Shown here one piece after another: positions 26,927-36,922 of a DNA stretch of 56,910 nt. The position numbers and the translations under genes are program-made. Position 1 is the stretch's first letter, and every line of letters starts with the position of its first letter. The stretch is from an uncultured Pelagibacteraceae bacterium (lineage in GTDB: Bacteria > Pseudomonadota > Alphaproteobacteria > Pelagibacterales > Pelagibacteraceae): the NCBI GenBank assembly GCA_902558205.1, contig CACECY010000002.1, forward strand, positions 1 through 56,910, read 5' to 3'. The notes below the pieces were generated by a model. It saw only the letters and a program-made list of their open reading frames with translations. It ran no database searches and had not been told where the DNA came from.

Positions 26927-27822
26927 TGAAAAATATTTTGATTATTGGATGTGGATTATTGGGCTCATCTCTTTTGAGAAGAATACATAAAAAAAAAATT
27001 GCAAAAAAGATTTTTATTTACGAAAAGTCAAAATCAAAAATTGCCAAAATAAAAAAATTAAAGTTGCCTGGAACAATTGTAAAAAAACTTAAAGACGGTG
27101 CAATTAATTCAAATCTTATAATTCTCTGCACTCCTATGAGCGAATACAAAAAAATTATATTAAGATTAAACAAAATTAATTTGGAAAATACATTAATAAC
27201 AGACATAGGTTCCACCAAGATTGATACCTCGAAAATTATAAAAAAATTTTTAAGAAAAGATTTTAATTGGGTACAAAGTCATCCAATAGCAGGATCAGAA
27301 GTAAGTGGTCCAGAGCATGGAAGGGAAGATATGTTTGTTGATAGATGGTGTATAATAATAAAATATAAAAATACTAAAAAAAATAATCTTAATACATTAA
27401 GTAGATTTTGGAAAAAAATGGGTTCAAAAGTAGTTTTTATGACATCAGAAAAACATGATAAGATTTTTTCTATAACTAGCCATTTACCTCACTTAATTGC
27501 TTACAACTTAGTTAAATCTGCCCAAGATTTTGAAAACAAACAAAGATTTAGTTTAATCAAATATAGTGCTGGTGGTTTAAGAGATTTTTCTAGAATTGCA
27601 GCATCTAATGAAATCATGTGGAGAGATATTTTTTTCAATAATAAAAATAATATTTCAAAAGCAATAGATTTATTTATTAAAAATTTAAATGCTTTTAAAA
27701 AGGATATTAATTCTAATAATAATAAGTCAATTTTGAAAAAACTTATTCAGACTAAAAAAGTAAGATCTAAAATAATTAAATTAAAACAAGATGTTAATAA
27801 ACCAGATTTTGGTAGAATTTAG
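26926..27822 (+). CDS. tyrC: prephenate/arogenate dehydrogenase
   Basis: IIGCGLLGSSLLRRI Rossmann; SHPIAGSEVSGPEHGREDMFVDRWCII; SHLPHLIAYNLV; 1 nt overlap with hisC. Confidence 0.9.
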   Translation: MKNILIIGCGLLGSSLLRRIHKKKIAKKIFIYEKSKSKIAKIKKLKLPGTIVKKLKDGAINSNLIILCTPMSEYKKIILRLNKINLENTLITDIGSTKIDTSKIIKKFLRKDFNWVQSHPIAGSEVSGPEHGREDMFVDRWCIIIKYKNTKKNNLNTLSRFWKKMGSKVVFMTSEKHDKIFSITSHLPHLIAYNLVKSAQDFENKQRFSLIKYSAGGLRDFSRIAASNEIMWRDIFFNNKNNISKAIDLFIKNLNAFKKDINSNNNKSILKKLIQTKKVRSKIIKLKQDVNKPDFGRI

Positions 27823-28571
27823 TTATTTTTAATATTACTTATTTTTTTTACTTTAAGATTAGCAGTTGTTGCTATCAGATTAATAGTTTTTTTGATATCC
27901 ATTATTAATACTTTTTTTCTTGGACCATAAGCATGAATAAATTTTGTTTTATTTAAACATAAACCAACATGTCCTTCCCAAAAAATTATGTCTCCTTCTT
28001 TAAATTTTTTATTATATTTTTTTTTACAATATTTAACTTGATCTTTTGTATCTCTTGGAAAGAAAATCTTATTGAACTTAAAAAATATTTGAATTAGAGC
28101 AGAACAGTCAATTCCATCTACACTTCCTCCACCCCAAAGGTATTTAGTATTTAAAAATAATTTAATAATTTTCTTATAATTGTTTTCTCTATAATTTATA
28201 CCTTTTAAATCTTTTTTTTTAATCCATTTATTTTTACTAAATCTAATATAACCACCTTTATTTTCTAAATTTGATATTGTGCTTGAAAAGTATAAATAGG
28301 TTTTAGTTTTAATGAACTTATTATCAATTTTTTTAAATATGATGCTTTTGGGTAAAAAAACTTTAAATTTCGGATTGTGATTATTCAAAAAATCAGTTTT
28401 TTTGATAAAACCAATATAATTATCAAAACTGGTTTTAATTTTAATCCAATCTTTATTTATAGATAATATTTTAAATTTCTCACCATACAAAATTTGAGAG
28501 GAAATTTCAGATTTAGTTGAAGGTTTGAGATATATATTTCCAATAGATTTACTAAAAAAATTATTTGTCAC
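27819..28571 (-). CDS. NlpC/P60 cysteine peptidase with N-terminal SH3b-like region, no evident signal peptide (YkfC-like)
   Basis: Catalytic WGGGSVDGIDCSALIQIFF, His motif FWEGHVGLCLN, HAYGPRKKVL; SH3-like IYLKPSTKSEISSQILYGEKFKILSINKDWIKIKT. Confidence 0.85.
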   Translation of the reverse strand: MTNNFFSKSIGNIYLKPSTKSEISSQILYGEKFKILSINKDWIKIKTSFDNYIGFIKKTDFLNNHNPKFKVFLPKSIIFKKIDNKFIKTKTYLYFSSTISNLENKGGYIRFSKNKWIKKKDLKGINYRENNYKKIIKLFLNTKYLWGGGSVDGIDCSALIQIFFKFNKIFFPRDTKDQVKYCKKKYNKKFKEGDIIFWEGHVGLCLNKTKFIHAYGPRKKVLIMDIKKTINLIATTANLKVKKISNIKNN

Positions 28572-29940
28572 TTAGTTTTAATTTATTTTTCATCAACCAT
28601 AATACCAATAATGATGGAATAACCATTAATGCTGTTAAAATAAAAAACAAGCCCCAATTTCCATTTAACCAATCAACAAGTGCACCAGATGATGATGCAA
28701 GAGTTGTTCTTCCAGCTGTCCCAATTGATGCAAGTAAAGCATATTGTGTTGCAGTATAAGCCCTATCAACTAGTAAAGAAATAAAAGCAACAAATGCCAC
28801 TGTTGCAAATGCTGCTGCGATATCATCTAATATTACAGCTACCGCAAAAAGTAATTCAGATTTATCGCTCCAGGCCAATACACTAAATAGAATATTTGTA
28901 GACGCCATGATAATTCCAGCCAGAAACATTGCTTTTAAAACACCTGACCTTATAACAAAAAGACCTCCAATTAGTGTAAAAATAACTGTGGTAATCCAAC
29001 CTAGTGTTTTTGAATAAACTGCAATATCAGATTTGCTAAATCCTATCTCTTTATAAAAAATTATAGACATCCTGCCAAGAAATGCTTCGCCGACTTTAAA
29101 AAGAAATACAAAACCAAGTATTCCTATTGCTATAGAAAAACCATTTTTTTTAAAAAAACTGATTATGGGACCACTAATTGTTCCCCCAATCCAGATAATA
29201 ACTTTAGATAAAACATTGTTGTTATTTCCTAATTTATCAGAAATAATTTTATCATTTAAGGCCTGCCTGATTTTTCTTTCATCTAAATTTCTTTCATTTA
29301 CAAACATTAATCCAATATTCATTAAGATAACTATGACACCAAGAATTAGGAATGTAAGTTGCCAATAATTAGTAAGTCCTAAGTTTTGTAAGTATTCTGC
29401 AGAAAATAATGCGATTACTCCACCTAATTTATATCCGCTCCACCAGCCAACAACAGCCATTGCTGCTCCAGCAGCCATTGATTTTCCCTCATTTTCACCA
29501 ATTTGTTCAATCCTTAAGGCATCTACAGTTATATCTTGAGTTGCTGATGCTACCGCTATTAAAAGACCTACACTAATTACCAATGCTAAATTTTCAGTAG
29601 GACTTATTAAGCTCCACAATCCTAAGGAGATTAAAATTAATAATTGCATTAGAACAATCCACCCACGTCTATGACCAATTTTTTTTGTTAGATATGGTAT
29701 TTGAATTCGATCAACTAAAGGCGCCCACAAATAATTAAATGCATAGACTGCGAATATTAATCCAGCCCAACCAACTGTAGATCTACTTAAACCATCTTCT
29801 TTTAACCATAAGCTTAAACTACTTCCAATAAGAACCCATGGAAATCCAGAGATTGATCCTAGTAATAAGATCTTTAACATTCTTTTATCAAAATAAATTG
29901 CAAATGTTTCTGATAGAGATTGTTTTTTAATTTCAATCAT
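28561..29940 (-). CDS. MFS transporter, AmpG-like muropeptide permease
   Basis: LLGSISGFPWVLIGSSLSLWLKEDGLSRSTVGWAGLIFAVYAFNYLWAPLVDRIQIPYLTKKIGHRRGWIVLMQ; ASATQDITVDALRIEQI typical of AmpG. ATG at 29940 preferred. Confidence 0.82.
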   Translation of the reverse strand: MIEIKKQSLSETFAIYFDKRMLKILLLGSISGFPWVLIGSSLSLWLKEDGLSRSTVGWAGLIFAVYAFNYLWAPLVDRIQIPYLTKKIGHRRGWIVLMQLLILISLGLWSLISPTENLALVISVGLLIAVASATQDITVDALRIEQIGENEGKSMAAGAAMAVVGWWSGYKLGGVIALFSAEYLQNLGLTNYWQLTFLILGVIVILMNIGLMFVNERNLDERKIRQALNDKIISDKLGNNNNVLSKVIIWIGGTISGPIISFFKKNGFSIAIGILGFVFLFKVGEAFLGRMSIIFYKEIGFSKSDIAVYSKTLGWITTVIFTLIGGLFVIRSGVLKAMFLAGIIMASTNILFSVLAWSDKSELLFAVAVILDDIAAAFATVAFVAFISLLVDRAYTATQYALLASIGTAGRTTLASSSGALVDWLNGNWGLFFILTALMVIPSLLVLWLMKNKLKLSDK

Positions 29941-29942
29941 AA

Positions 29943-31382
29943 TTAGTTCCGCCAAAATGAAGGTAGAAACAATACTAGTATAGCAAATAGTTCAAGTCTA
30001 CCAAGTATCATTCCAAAAGTTAAAATCCATTTTGAGCTATCTGGTAGAGTAGAAAAGTCTCCATTCGGACCAATAATTGACCCAAGCCCTGGGCCGACAT
30101 TAGATATTGAAGTTGCCGCACCAGATATAGAGGTGATAAAGTCTAATCCAGTCAAAGACAATAAAGCTGTTAAAATAAAAAAAACAACTAGATACATATA
30201 AATGAAAGAAATAATTGATGATATAAATTTATTATCAATCGGATTTTGATCATATTTTAGAACAAAGATCCCATTGGGATAAATTATTTTTTTTAATTGA
30301 TTTACGACAAATAAATATAATATCTGAATTCTGAAAATTTTTACCCCACAAGTTGTCGATCCTGCACACCCACCAATAAACATTAAGCCTAAAAACAAAA
30401 TTAGTGTAAAGCTTCCCCATGTATCAAATTCAGCATTTACATATCCAGTTCCAGTTAAAATTGAAATAATATTGAATAATACAGATCTGAAGCTAAGTTC
30501 TGTCGAACCACTTATCATCAAATACAAAGATAAAATTATTATACTAGAGATTATTATCTTAAAAAAAGTTCTAATTTGAACATCATTAAAAATAATTTTT
30601 TTATCCCCACTGATGAATTTTATGTATGTTATAAATGGTAAACTTCCTAAAATTATGAAAATCATTGCTGAAATTTCAATTGATACACTATCAAAAAAAC
30701 CAATGGACTCATTATAGTTAGAAAAACCACCAGTTGCTATTGTGGTCATTGAATGTGTTAAACTGTCAAAAAAGTTCATACCAAAAAACTTATAAGTCAA
30801 ACTACATAATAATGTTAAAGAGGTGTAAATGTATATCAATCGAAGAGCTATTTCTTTTGATTTGGGTAATATTTTTTCAGATGAGTCGTTGTTTGAAATT
30901 TTAAATAATTGCATCCCTCCCACGTTCATTATTGGCATTAAAGTGATGGCCATAATAATTATTCCAATACCTCCTAACCACTGAAGTATTGCTCGCCAAA
31001 GTAATATACTTTTTGGCATTTCATCTAAATTGGAGATTATTGTAGATCCTGTTGTTGTGATTCCAGACATACTTTCAAAAAATGCGTTTATGAATGAAAA
31101 ATTTAAATCAGAGAAAATAAACGGTAATGATCCAAAAATTGCTATGGATAACCACGAAAGTGCAGTTAAAAGAAAAGCTTGTTGTAAAGTCAATTTTTTA
31201 TCATGGTCTAAATTAGATAAAAAAAATAATGTTCCAAAAATTATTGTGACAATAGAAGCACCAAAAAAAGATGAATCTATTTCTGAATATATAAATTGAA
31301 AAATAATTGGGATAAACATGAATATCCCCAGAATTATTTGTAAAATTCCAAGCGTAAAAAAAACTGTTTTATAATTAGACAT
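29943..31382 (-). CDS. trkH: potassium uptake protein, TrkH family
   Basis: SGITTTGSTIISNLDEMPKSILLWRAILQWLGGIGIIIMAITLMPIMNVGGMQLF; selectivity-like TIATGGFSNYNESIGFFDS, GGCAGSTTCGVK. Confidence 0.92.
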   Translation of the reverse strand: MSNYKTVFFTLGILQIILGIFMFIPIIFQFIYSEIDSSFFGASIVTIIFGTLFFLSNLDHDKKLTLQQAFLLTALSWLSIAIFGSLPFIFSDLNFSFINAFFESMSGITTTGSTIISNLDEMPKSILLWRAILQWLGGIGIIIMAITLMPIMNVGGMQLFKISNNDSSEKILPKSKEIALRLIYIYTSLTLLCSLTYKFFGMNFFDSLTHSMTTIATGGFSNYNESIGFFDSVSIEISAMIFIILGSLPFITYIKFISGDKKIIFNDVQIRTFFKIIISSIIILSLYLMISGSTELSFRSVLFNIISILTGTGYVNAEFDTWGSFTLILFLGLMFIGGCAGSTTCGVKIFRIQILYLFVVNQLKKIIYPNGIFVLKYDQNPIDNKFISSIISFIYMYLVVFFILTALLSLTGLDFITSISGAATSISNVGPGLGSIIGPNGDFSTLPDSSKWILTFGMILGRLELFAILVLFLPSFWRN

Positions 31383-31471
31383 TTTGAAAGAACATTATTT
31401 TATGGTAAATAAATTTCAACTCTATAAGAATTAATAAAATCGCTAATTTGAGATTTTAAAAAGATATATTC

Positions 31472-33034
31472 GTGATTAAAAAAGAAATTTTTGAGAAAAC
31501 AAGTTCCTGGCCTTTTGTTGAAGCAAAAAAAATGCTTCGAGAAAGAAAACCGTTTATTGATAAAAAAGGTAAAATCACTCTTCAAACAGGATATGGTCCA
31601 AGCGGACTTCCACATATCGGAACATTTGGTGAAGTTGCCAGAACCTCAATGATGGTCAATGCTTTGAAACAACTAACTGACATTCCTACAGAAATAATTA
31701 CTTTTTCAGATGATATGGATGGTTTAAGAAAAGTTCCTGATAATGTTCCTAATCAAAAATTACTAAATGATAATCTTCACAAACCATTAACTCAAGTTCC
31801 TGATCCATTTGAAAAATTTGCTAGTTTCGGAGAACACAATAATGAAATGTTGAAAGATTTTTTAAATAGTTTTAATTTTAAATATACTTTTAAAAGTTCA
31901 ACATCATTATATAAAAGTGGTTTTTTTAATCAAACTTTAAAAATTATTTTAGAAAATTATGACAGTGTAATGAATATTATACTTCCAACTTTGGGTAAAG
32001 AACGTCAGCAAACTTACTGTCCTTTTTTACCTATTTGCCCAGATACAGGTCACGTTTTAGAAATACCAGTTTTAGAAATTGATAAAAAAAATTTTAAAAT
32101 TATTTTTGATAATAAAGGCAAAAAATTAGAGTCGAGTATTTTAGATGGAAATTGTAAACTACAATGGAAAGTTGATTGGGCAATGAGATGGTATGCTCTG
32201 GATATAGATTTTGAAATGTATGGAAAAGACCTCATTGAAAGTGCTATTTTATCTACAAAAATTATAAATTTAATTGGAAAAAAAAATCCATCCGGTTTCG
32301 CTTATGAATTGTTTCTTGACGAAAAGGGGGAAAAAATTTCTAAATCTAAAGGAAATGGAATTACTATAGATCAGTGGCTGAAATATGCTTCGCCTGAGAG
32401 CTTATCTTTATACATGTATCAAAATCCTAAAAGAGCAAAAAAACTTTATAAAGAAATAGTGCCAAAAGCTGTGGACGAATATCTTGATAATATTGAAAAA
32501 TCTAAGAAGCAAACAGAGCAGCAATTAGTAATGAATCCTGTCTGGCACGTTCACAATGGAAACATTCCAAAAGAAGAAATGATTATGACTTTTTCTATGT
32601 TGTTGAATTTAGTTGAAACAAGTAACGCTAATAACAAAGATTTGTTATGGAAGTTTGTTAAAAAATATAAATTAAACATTAATGAAAAAAATTTTCCAAT
32701 TTTTGATGGTTTGGTTGGTTATGCAATTAAGTATTTTAATGATGTTATTAAGTCTCAAAAAAAATATAAAAATCCTTCAGAAAATGAAAAATTAGCTCTA
32801 AAGGCTTTAGTTAAAACTTTAGAAAAATGTAATGATCAAATGTCACCAGAAGATATACAAACTTTAATTTATTCAACAGGTAAAGAAAATGGTTATGCTG
32901 AAAATCTTAGGGACTGGTTCAAGCTGATTTATGAAGTAGTCTTTGGTGATGAAAATGGTCCCAGGATGGGATTTTTTATAAGTTTTTTTGGTGTTAACGA
33001 AACAAAAGAGTTGATAATTAGTAAATTGAAATAA
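31472..33034 (+). CDS. lysS: lysyl-tRNA synthetase, class I
   Basis: Class I HIGH-like GYGPSGLPHIGTFGEVARTSMM and KMSKS-like GEKISKSKGNGI; GTG start at 31472. Confidence 0.93.
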   Translation: MIKKEIFEKTSSWPFVEAKKMLRERKPFIDKKGKITLQTGYGPSGLPHIGTFGEVARTSMMVNALKQLTDIPTEIITFSDDMDGLRKVPDNVPNQKLLNDNLHKPLTQVPDPFEKFASFGEHNNEMLKDFLNSFNFKYTFKSSTSLYKSGFFNQTLKIILENYDSVMNIILPTLGKERQQTYCPFLPICPDTGHVLEIPVLEIDKKNFKIIFDNKGKKLESSILDGNCKLQWKVDWAMRWYALDIDFEMYGKDLIESAILSTKIINLIGKKNPSGFAYELFLDEKGEKISKSKGNGITIDQWLKYASPESLSLYMYQNPKRAKKLYKEIVPKAVDEYLDNIEKSKKQTEQQLVMNPVWHVHNGNIPKEEMIMTFSMLLNLVETSNANNKDLLWKFVKKYKLNINEKNFPIFDGLVGYAIKYFNDVIKSQKKYKNPSENEKLALKALVKTLEKCNDQMSPEDIQTLIYSTGKENGYAENLRDWFKLIYEVVFGDENGPRMGFFISFFGVNETKELIISKLK

Positions 33035-34086
33035 TGTATTCAAATTTAAGATCTTTAATATTTAAAATAGATCCCGAGAGAGCACATTTTTTAGCAATTC
33101 AATCTCTTAAACTCAATTTAGTTTCAAATATATTTGATGAAAACAAAAATGATCCTATATTAAAAACAAAACTATTTAATAAAGATCTTGATAATCCAAT
33201 AGGTATTGCTGCAGGTTTTGATAAAAATGCTGAGGTATATAATCCATTATTTAAACTGGGATTTGGATTTGTTGAGGTAGGCACGGTTACTCCGTTAAAA
33301 CAATATGGAAATGAAAAACCAAGGGTATTTAGATTGGTAGAGGATCAAGCTTTGATAAACAGGCTAGGTTTTAATAATCATGGATCAGATACAATATTAA
33401 ATAGAATAAAATCAAATAAAAAATTAGGTGTGCTAGGCATAAATGTTGGTCCGAATAAAGACTCTAACGATAGGTTAAAAGATTATTTGATTGGGCTGGA
33501 AAAATTTTCTGAAGCAGCAGACTATATTACAATTAATATTTCCTCACCAAATACTGAAAATCTAAGAAATTTTCATGATGAGAATAAATTAAAAAAATTA
33601 CTAAAATCTATTTCAGAAAAAAAAAAAGAATTAAAAACCAAAATTCCTGTAGTTGTAAAGATTTCACCAGATATAAATGAAAATCAAATTAACTTAATTT
33701 CGGAAATACTTTTAGAAAATAATGTGAATGGAATAATAATTTCAAATACATCAGAGGCCTCACGAGAAGCACTTCAAGATATTCAGAGACATCAAAAAGG
33801 TGGTTTATCAGGAAAACCAATAGAAAAAAAATCAAATCTTTTAATAAGTAAATTCTATAATTTGCTTAAAGGAAAAATAAAAATAATAGGAGTTGGGGGT
33901 GTTGACTCTGGTAAAGCAGCTTATGAAAAGTTTTTATTAGGAGCAGATTATATTCAATTATATACCGGTATGGTATTTCAAGGACCCAATATTGCTGGTA
34001 AAATTAAAAAAGACCTAAAAGAATTGTTAAAAAGAGATGGTGTCAAAAATTTCACAGAAATTGTGGGAAATAAAACTATTTCTTAA
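33034..34086 (+). CDS. pyrD: dihydroorotate dehydrogenase (quinone type)
   Basis: [86 protein letters not shown]. Confidence 0.95.
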   Translation: MYSNLRSLIFKIDPERAHFLAIQSLKLNLVSNIFDENKNDPILKTKLFNKDLDNPIGIAAGFDKNAEVYNPLFKLGFGFVEVGTVTPLKQYGNEKPRVFRLVEDQALINRLGFNNHGSDTILNRIKSNKKLGVLGINVGPNKDSNDRLKDYLIGLEKFSEAADYITINISSPNTENLRNFHDENKLKKLLKSISEKKKELKTKIPVVVKISPDINENQINLISEILLENNVNGIIISNTSEASREALQDIQRHQKGGLSGKPIEKKSNLLISKFYNLLKGKIKIIGVGGVDSGKAAYEKFLLGADYIQLYTGMVFQGPNIAGKIKKDLKELLKRDGVKNFTEIVGNKTIS

Positions 34087-34138
34087 ATGCATTAAACTTG
34101 ACGCCTTCAACATCTCGCCTTATATAAGCACAGTTATT

Positions 34139-34450
34139 ATGTCAAAAAAATGTGAACTTACTGGTAAAATTCCTATGAAAGGTCATAACGTTAGTCACGC
34201 GAATAACAAGACAAAAAGAAGATTTTTACCGAACTTAAAAAAAGTAAAATTTACAAGTGAGCTTGCTGGGAGAAGTTTAAGACTTACTGTAAGTAATTCA
34301 GGTGTAAGATCAGTTGACAAAAAAGGTAGTTTTGACGAATTTTTAAAGACTGTAAAAAATAAAAATTTATCTCCAAGGTTAAAAAAATTAAAAAAAGTAG
34401 TTTTAATTAAATCTCCTTTTAAAAAGAAACCTATAGCTAAGTCAGCTTAA
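34139..34450 (+). CDS. rpmB: 50S ribosomal protein L28
   Basis: [66 protein letters not shown] at 34139 chosen over 34037. Confidence 0.95.
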   Translation: MSKKCELTGKIPMKGHNVSHANNKTKRRFLPNLKKVKFTSELAGRSLRLTVSNSGVRSVDKKGSFDEFLKTVKNKNLSPRLKKLKKVVLIKSPFKKKPIAKSA

Positions 34451-35004
34451 TGAATAAACTATTTATCACCCTGTCTATAATGATGGGGGCTGTTGTACTA
34501 TCTTCTAATTATTTAGTTCAGTTCCCAGTTAACTATTATGGGCTAAATGAAATTTTGACTTATGGAGCTTTTAGTTATCCAATTGCTTTTTTAATTACAG
34601 ATTTAGCAAATAGGTCTTTTGGAAAACTTTTAGCAAGACAAATTGTATATTTAGGTTTTTTAATAGGAATTATATTTACATTATTATTTTCAACTAATTT
34701 TGCAGATTTAATCTCTATTAGAATTGCAATAGGATCAGGGGTAGCTTTTATTACCGCTCAATTATTAGATATTCAAATTTTTGATCGATTAAGAAAAAAA
34801 GATTGGTTTGTAGCTCCACTTACCTCATCATTAATTGGATCAACAGTAGATACATTTTTATTTTTCTCAATATCGTTTTATGCAACAGGAATACCTTGGG
34901 TTACTTTATCTCTTGGAGACCTAGCAGTGAAAATTTTAGTTGCTTTAATAATGCTAATACCATTTAAATTACTATTAAAGATCATTAAACCAATTAAAGT
35001 TTAA
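34450..35004 (+). CDS. queuosine precursor transporter, VUT/YhhQ family
   Basis: LTYGAFSYPIAFLITDLANRSFGKLLARQIVYLGF; multiple hydrophobic segments; STVDTFLFFSISF. Confidence 0.85.
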   Translation: MNKLFITLSIMMGAVVLSSNYLVQFPVNYYGLNEILTYGAFSYPIAFLITDLANRSFGKLLARQIVYLGFLIGIIFTLLFSTNFADLISIRIAIGSGVAFITAQLLDIQIFDRLRKKDWFVAPLTSSLIGSTVDTFLFFSISFYATGIPWVTLSLGDLAVKILVALIMLIPFKLLLKIIKPIKV

Positions 35005-35876
35005 TATAAAAACTTATAAGATAGAATTTTATAAGCTAATTTTGCAACAAGAAAATTATAAGAATTAAATCCTTTAATTGGAGACAACTCATTAATATCT
35101 GCACCAACTATTATAGAATTTTTTGCTGCTATCCTAATTATATCTAATGTTTCGTCCCATAAAAGTCCTCCTGGTTCAGGTGTACCAGTTGCAGGCATAA
35201 TACTTGAGTCTAGTCCATCTACATCAAATGTTAGATAAACAGTTTTGTTTTTAATTAATTTTTTAAATTTCAATAAGTTCCATTTTTTTTTATCTTTAGC
35301 CCAAAAAATATTAATTCTTGAAGAATTCTTTTTTAAAAATGGGATTTCACTTTCAGAAATATTTCTTATACCAAATGAAATTAAAGAAACATTTTTATAA
35401 TCTAAACATCTTCTAATTGCTGAGGCATGTGAGAATTTTTCTCCATTGTAACTTTGGCGTAAATCAGCGTGAGCATCAAAATGTAAAAGACAAATATTTT
35501 TATATCGTTTAGTAAAAGGAACAATACATCCGGGTGTTATTGAATGTTCTCCACCAAATGTCATTGGGAAAAGTTTTTTATCTAAAATTTCTTTATTAAC
35601 CCTTGAGATTTTATTTAGTGCTTTATTTATATTTTTATCAATTTTAAATGGTTGTAGAGTTTTGATACCTATTTTTTTATAAGGTTCACAGTTTAGCTCT
35701 TCATCATATAACTCAACTTGATGAGACGCTTTTATAATTTCTTTGGGTCCATTTTTAGTCCCCCCTCCGTAACTTACAGTTTTTTCCAAGCCAAATGGAA
35801 CAATTACAACTTTTTCTTTAAAGTTAAATTTATTATCAATTCCTAAAAAACCGTTTTTATTTGATAAATATTTCAA
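35001..35876 (-). CDS. speB: ureohydrolase, agmatinase family
   Basis: Mn-binding motifs GGEHSITPG, LHFDAHADLR, LTFDVDGLDSSIMPATGTPEPGG. Confidence 0.9.
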   Translation of the reverse strand: MKYLSNKNGFLGIDNKFNFKEKVVIVPFGLEKTVSYGGGTKNGPKEIIKASHQVELYDEELNCEPYKKIGIKTLQPFKIDKNINKALNKISRVNKEILDKKLFPMTFGGEHSITPGCIVPFTKRYKNICLLHFDAHADLRQSYNGEKFSHASAIRRCLDYKNVSLISFGIRNISESEIPFLKKNSSRINIFWAKDKKKWNLLKFKKLIKNKTVYLTFDVDGLDSSIMPATGTPEPGGLLWDETLDIIRIAAKNSIIVGADINELSPIKGFNSYNFLVAKLAYKILSYKFLY

Positions 35877-35878
35877 TT

Positions 35879-36922
35879 TTATTTAAAAATTTTTGTAAAG
35901 TTTTTTCTATCTCTATTTTTCCACGAACCTTTATGGTACGCATCACTAGCAATTAATGGCAAAACACTTGTTGCTTCTGCAAATACCATTTGCTCTTTAG
36001 ATATATCAACTTTCCCCCAAGAACTAGCCTCTTTTAAAGTAGAGCTACTACATGCCCCATCTCTTGTGTCAGCTACAGTAATTTGTACAGCATATTTATG
36101 CATTTCTACTTCTTTACCCAAAAGCTCAGCACAAATAACTGTATCTTGAATAAAGTTTTTAGGCACTCCACCACCAATCATAAACAAACCAGATCCTTTA
36201 GATTTTATTTTTATTTCCGTTAACTCTCGAAATTCTCTGATTGAGTCTATTGTCATATGTTTACTAGGATTTTTTTCCTGATGCATTACAAGACCAAATC
36301 CAGCACTTGAATCAGTGAAGGCTGGACAAAATATTGGAACATTATTGTCATATGCAGTTTCAATTAAAGAATCTTTTTTTTTTGAATTTTTTTTAAGATA
36401 TTTACCTATTTCATGAATAAATTCTCTAGATGTATAGCTTCTAGGTTCCAAAGTATCTGCAATATCACAAATGATTTTGTCACACATTTGAAGCTCATCT
36501 TCATCAATATAAGTGTCATAAATTCTATCAATATAGTTTTCTCTTAATTCAGTATCATCTTGGAACTGAGAACCCTGATAGTGTTTGAAGCCAAGTGCTT
36601 CAAAAAAATCCATATCAATTATTGATGCACCGGTAGCAACTATTGCATCCACCATATTATATTTAACAAGATCTTTATAAATATTCATACAACCCGCTGC
36701 TGATGTAGATCCAGCAAGAGTTAAAAAAATCGTACAATCTTTATCCTTTAACATGTCATTAAATATATTTGCTGCATTAGCAGTTTCTCTTGATACAAAA
36801 GACATCCTTTCCATTGATGAAATAATTGGTCTTGAGTCAAAAGAAGTTATATCAATGTGTTCTACTGGGCTTTTGAGAAAATCTTTTTTGCTATTGTGTG
36901 TAAGTTTTTTATCTTTCGACAT
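35879..36922 (-). CDS. deoxyhypusine synthase-like protein (polyamine aminobutyl-transfer family)
   Basis: LAGSTSAAGCMNIYKDLVKYNMVDAIVATGASIIDMDFFEALG; GGGVPKNFIQDTVI; EASSWGKVDISKEQMVFAEATSVLPLIASDAYHK aligns with the DHS catalytic-Lys motif (EAVSWGKI). Confidence 0.9.
   Translation of the reverse strand: MSKDKKLTHNSKKDFLKSPVEHIDITSFDSRPIISSMERMSFVSRETANAANIFNDMLKDKDCTIFLTLAGSTSAAGCMNIYKDLVKYNMVDAIVATGASIIDMDFFEALGFKHYQGSQFQDDTELRENYIDRIYDTYIDEDELQMCDKIICDIADTLEPRSYTSREFIHEIGKYLKKNSKKKDSLIETAYDNNVPIFCPAFTDSSAGFGLVMHQEKNPSKHMTIDSIREFRELTEIKIKSKGSGLFMIGGGVPKNFIQDTVICAELLGKEVEMHKYAVQITVADTRDGACSSSTLKEASSWGKVDISKEQMVFAEATSVLPLIASDAYHKGSWKNRDRKNFTKIFK

Noticed and set aside
29943-31382. TrkH without adjacent TrkA as evidence of an unusual transporter
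   Set aside because: trkA is commonly unlinked to trkH, so absence in the window carries little information.
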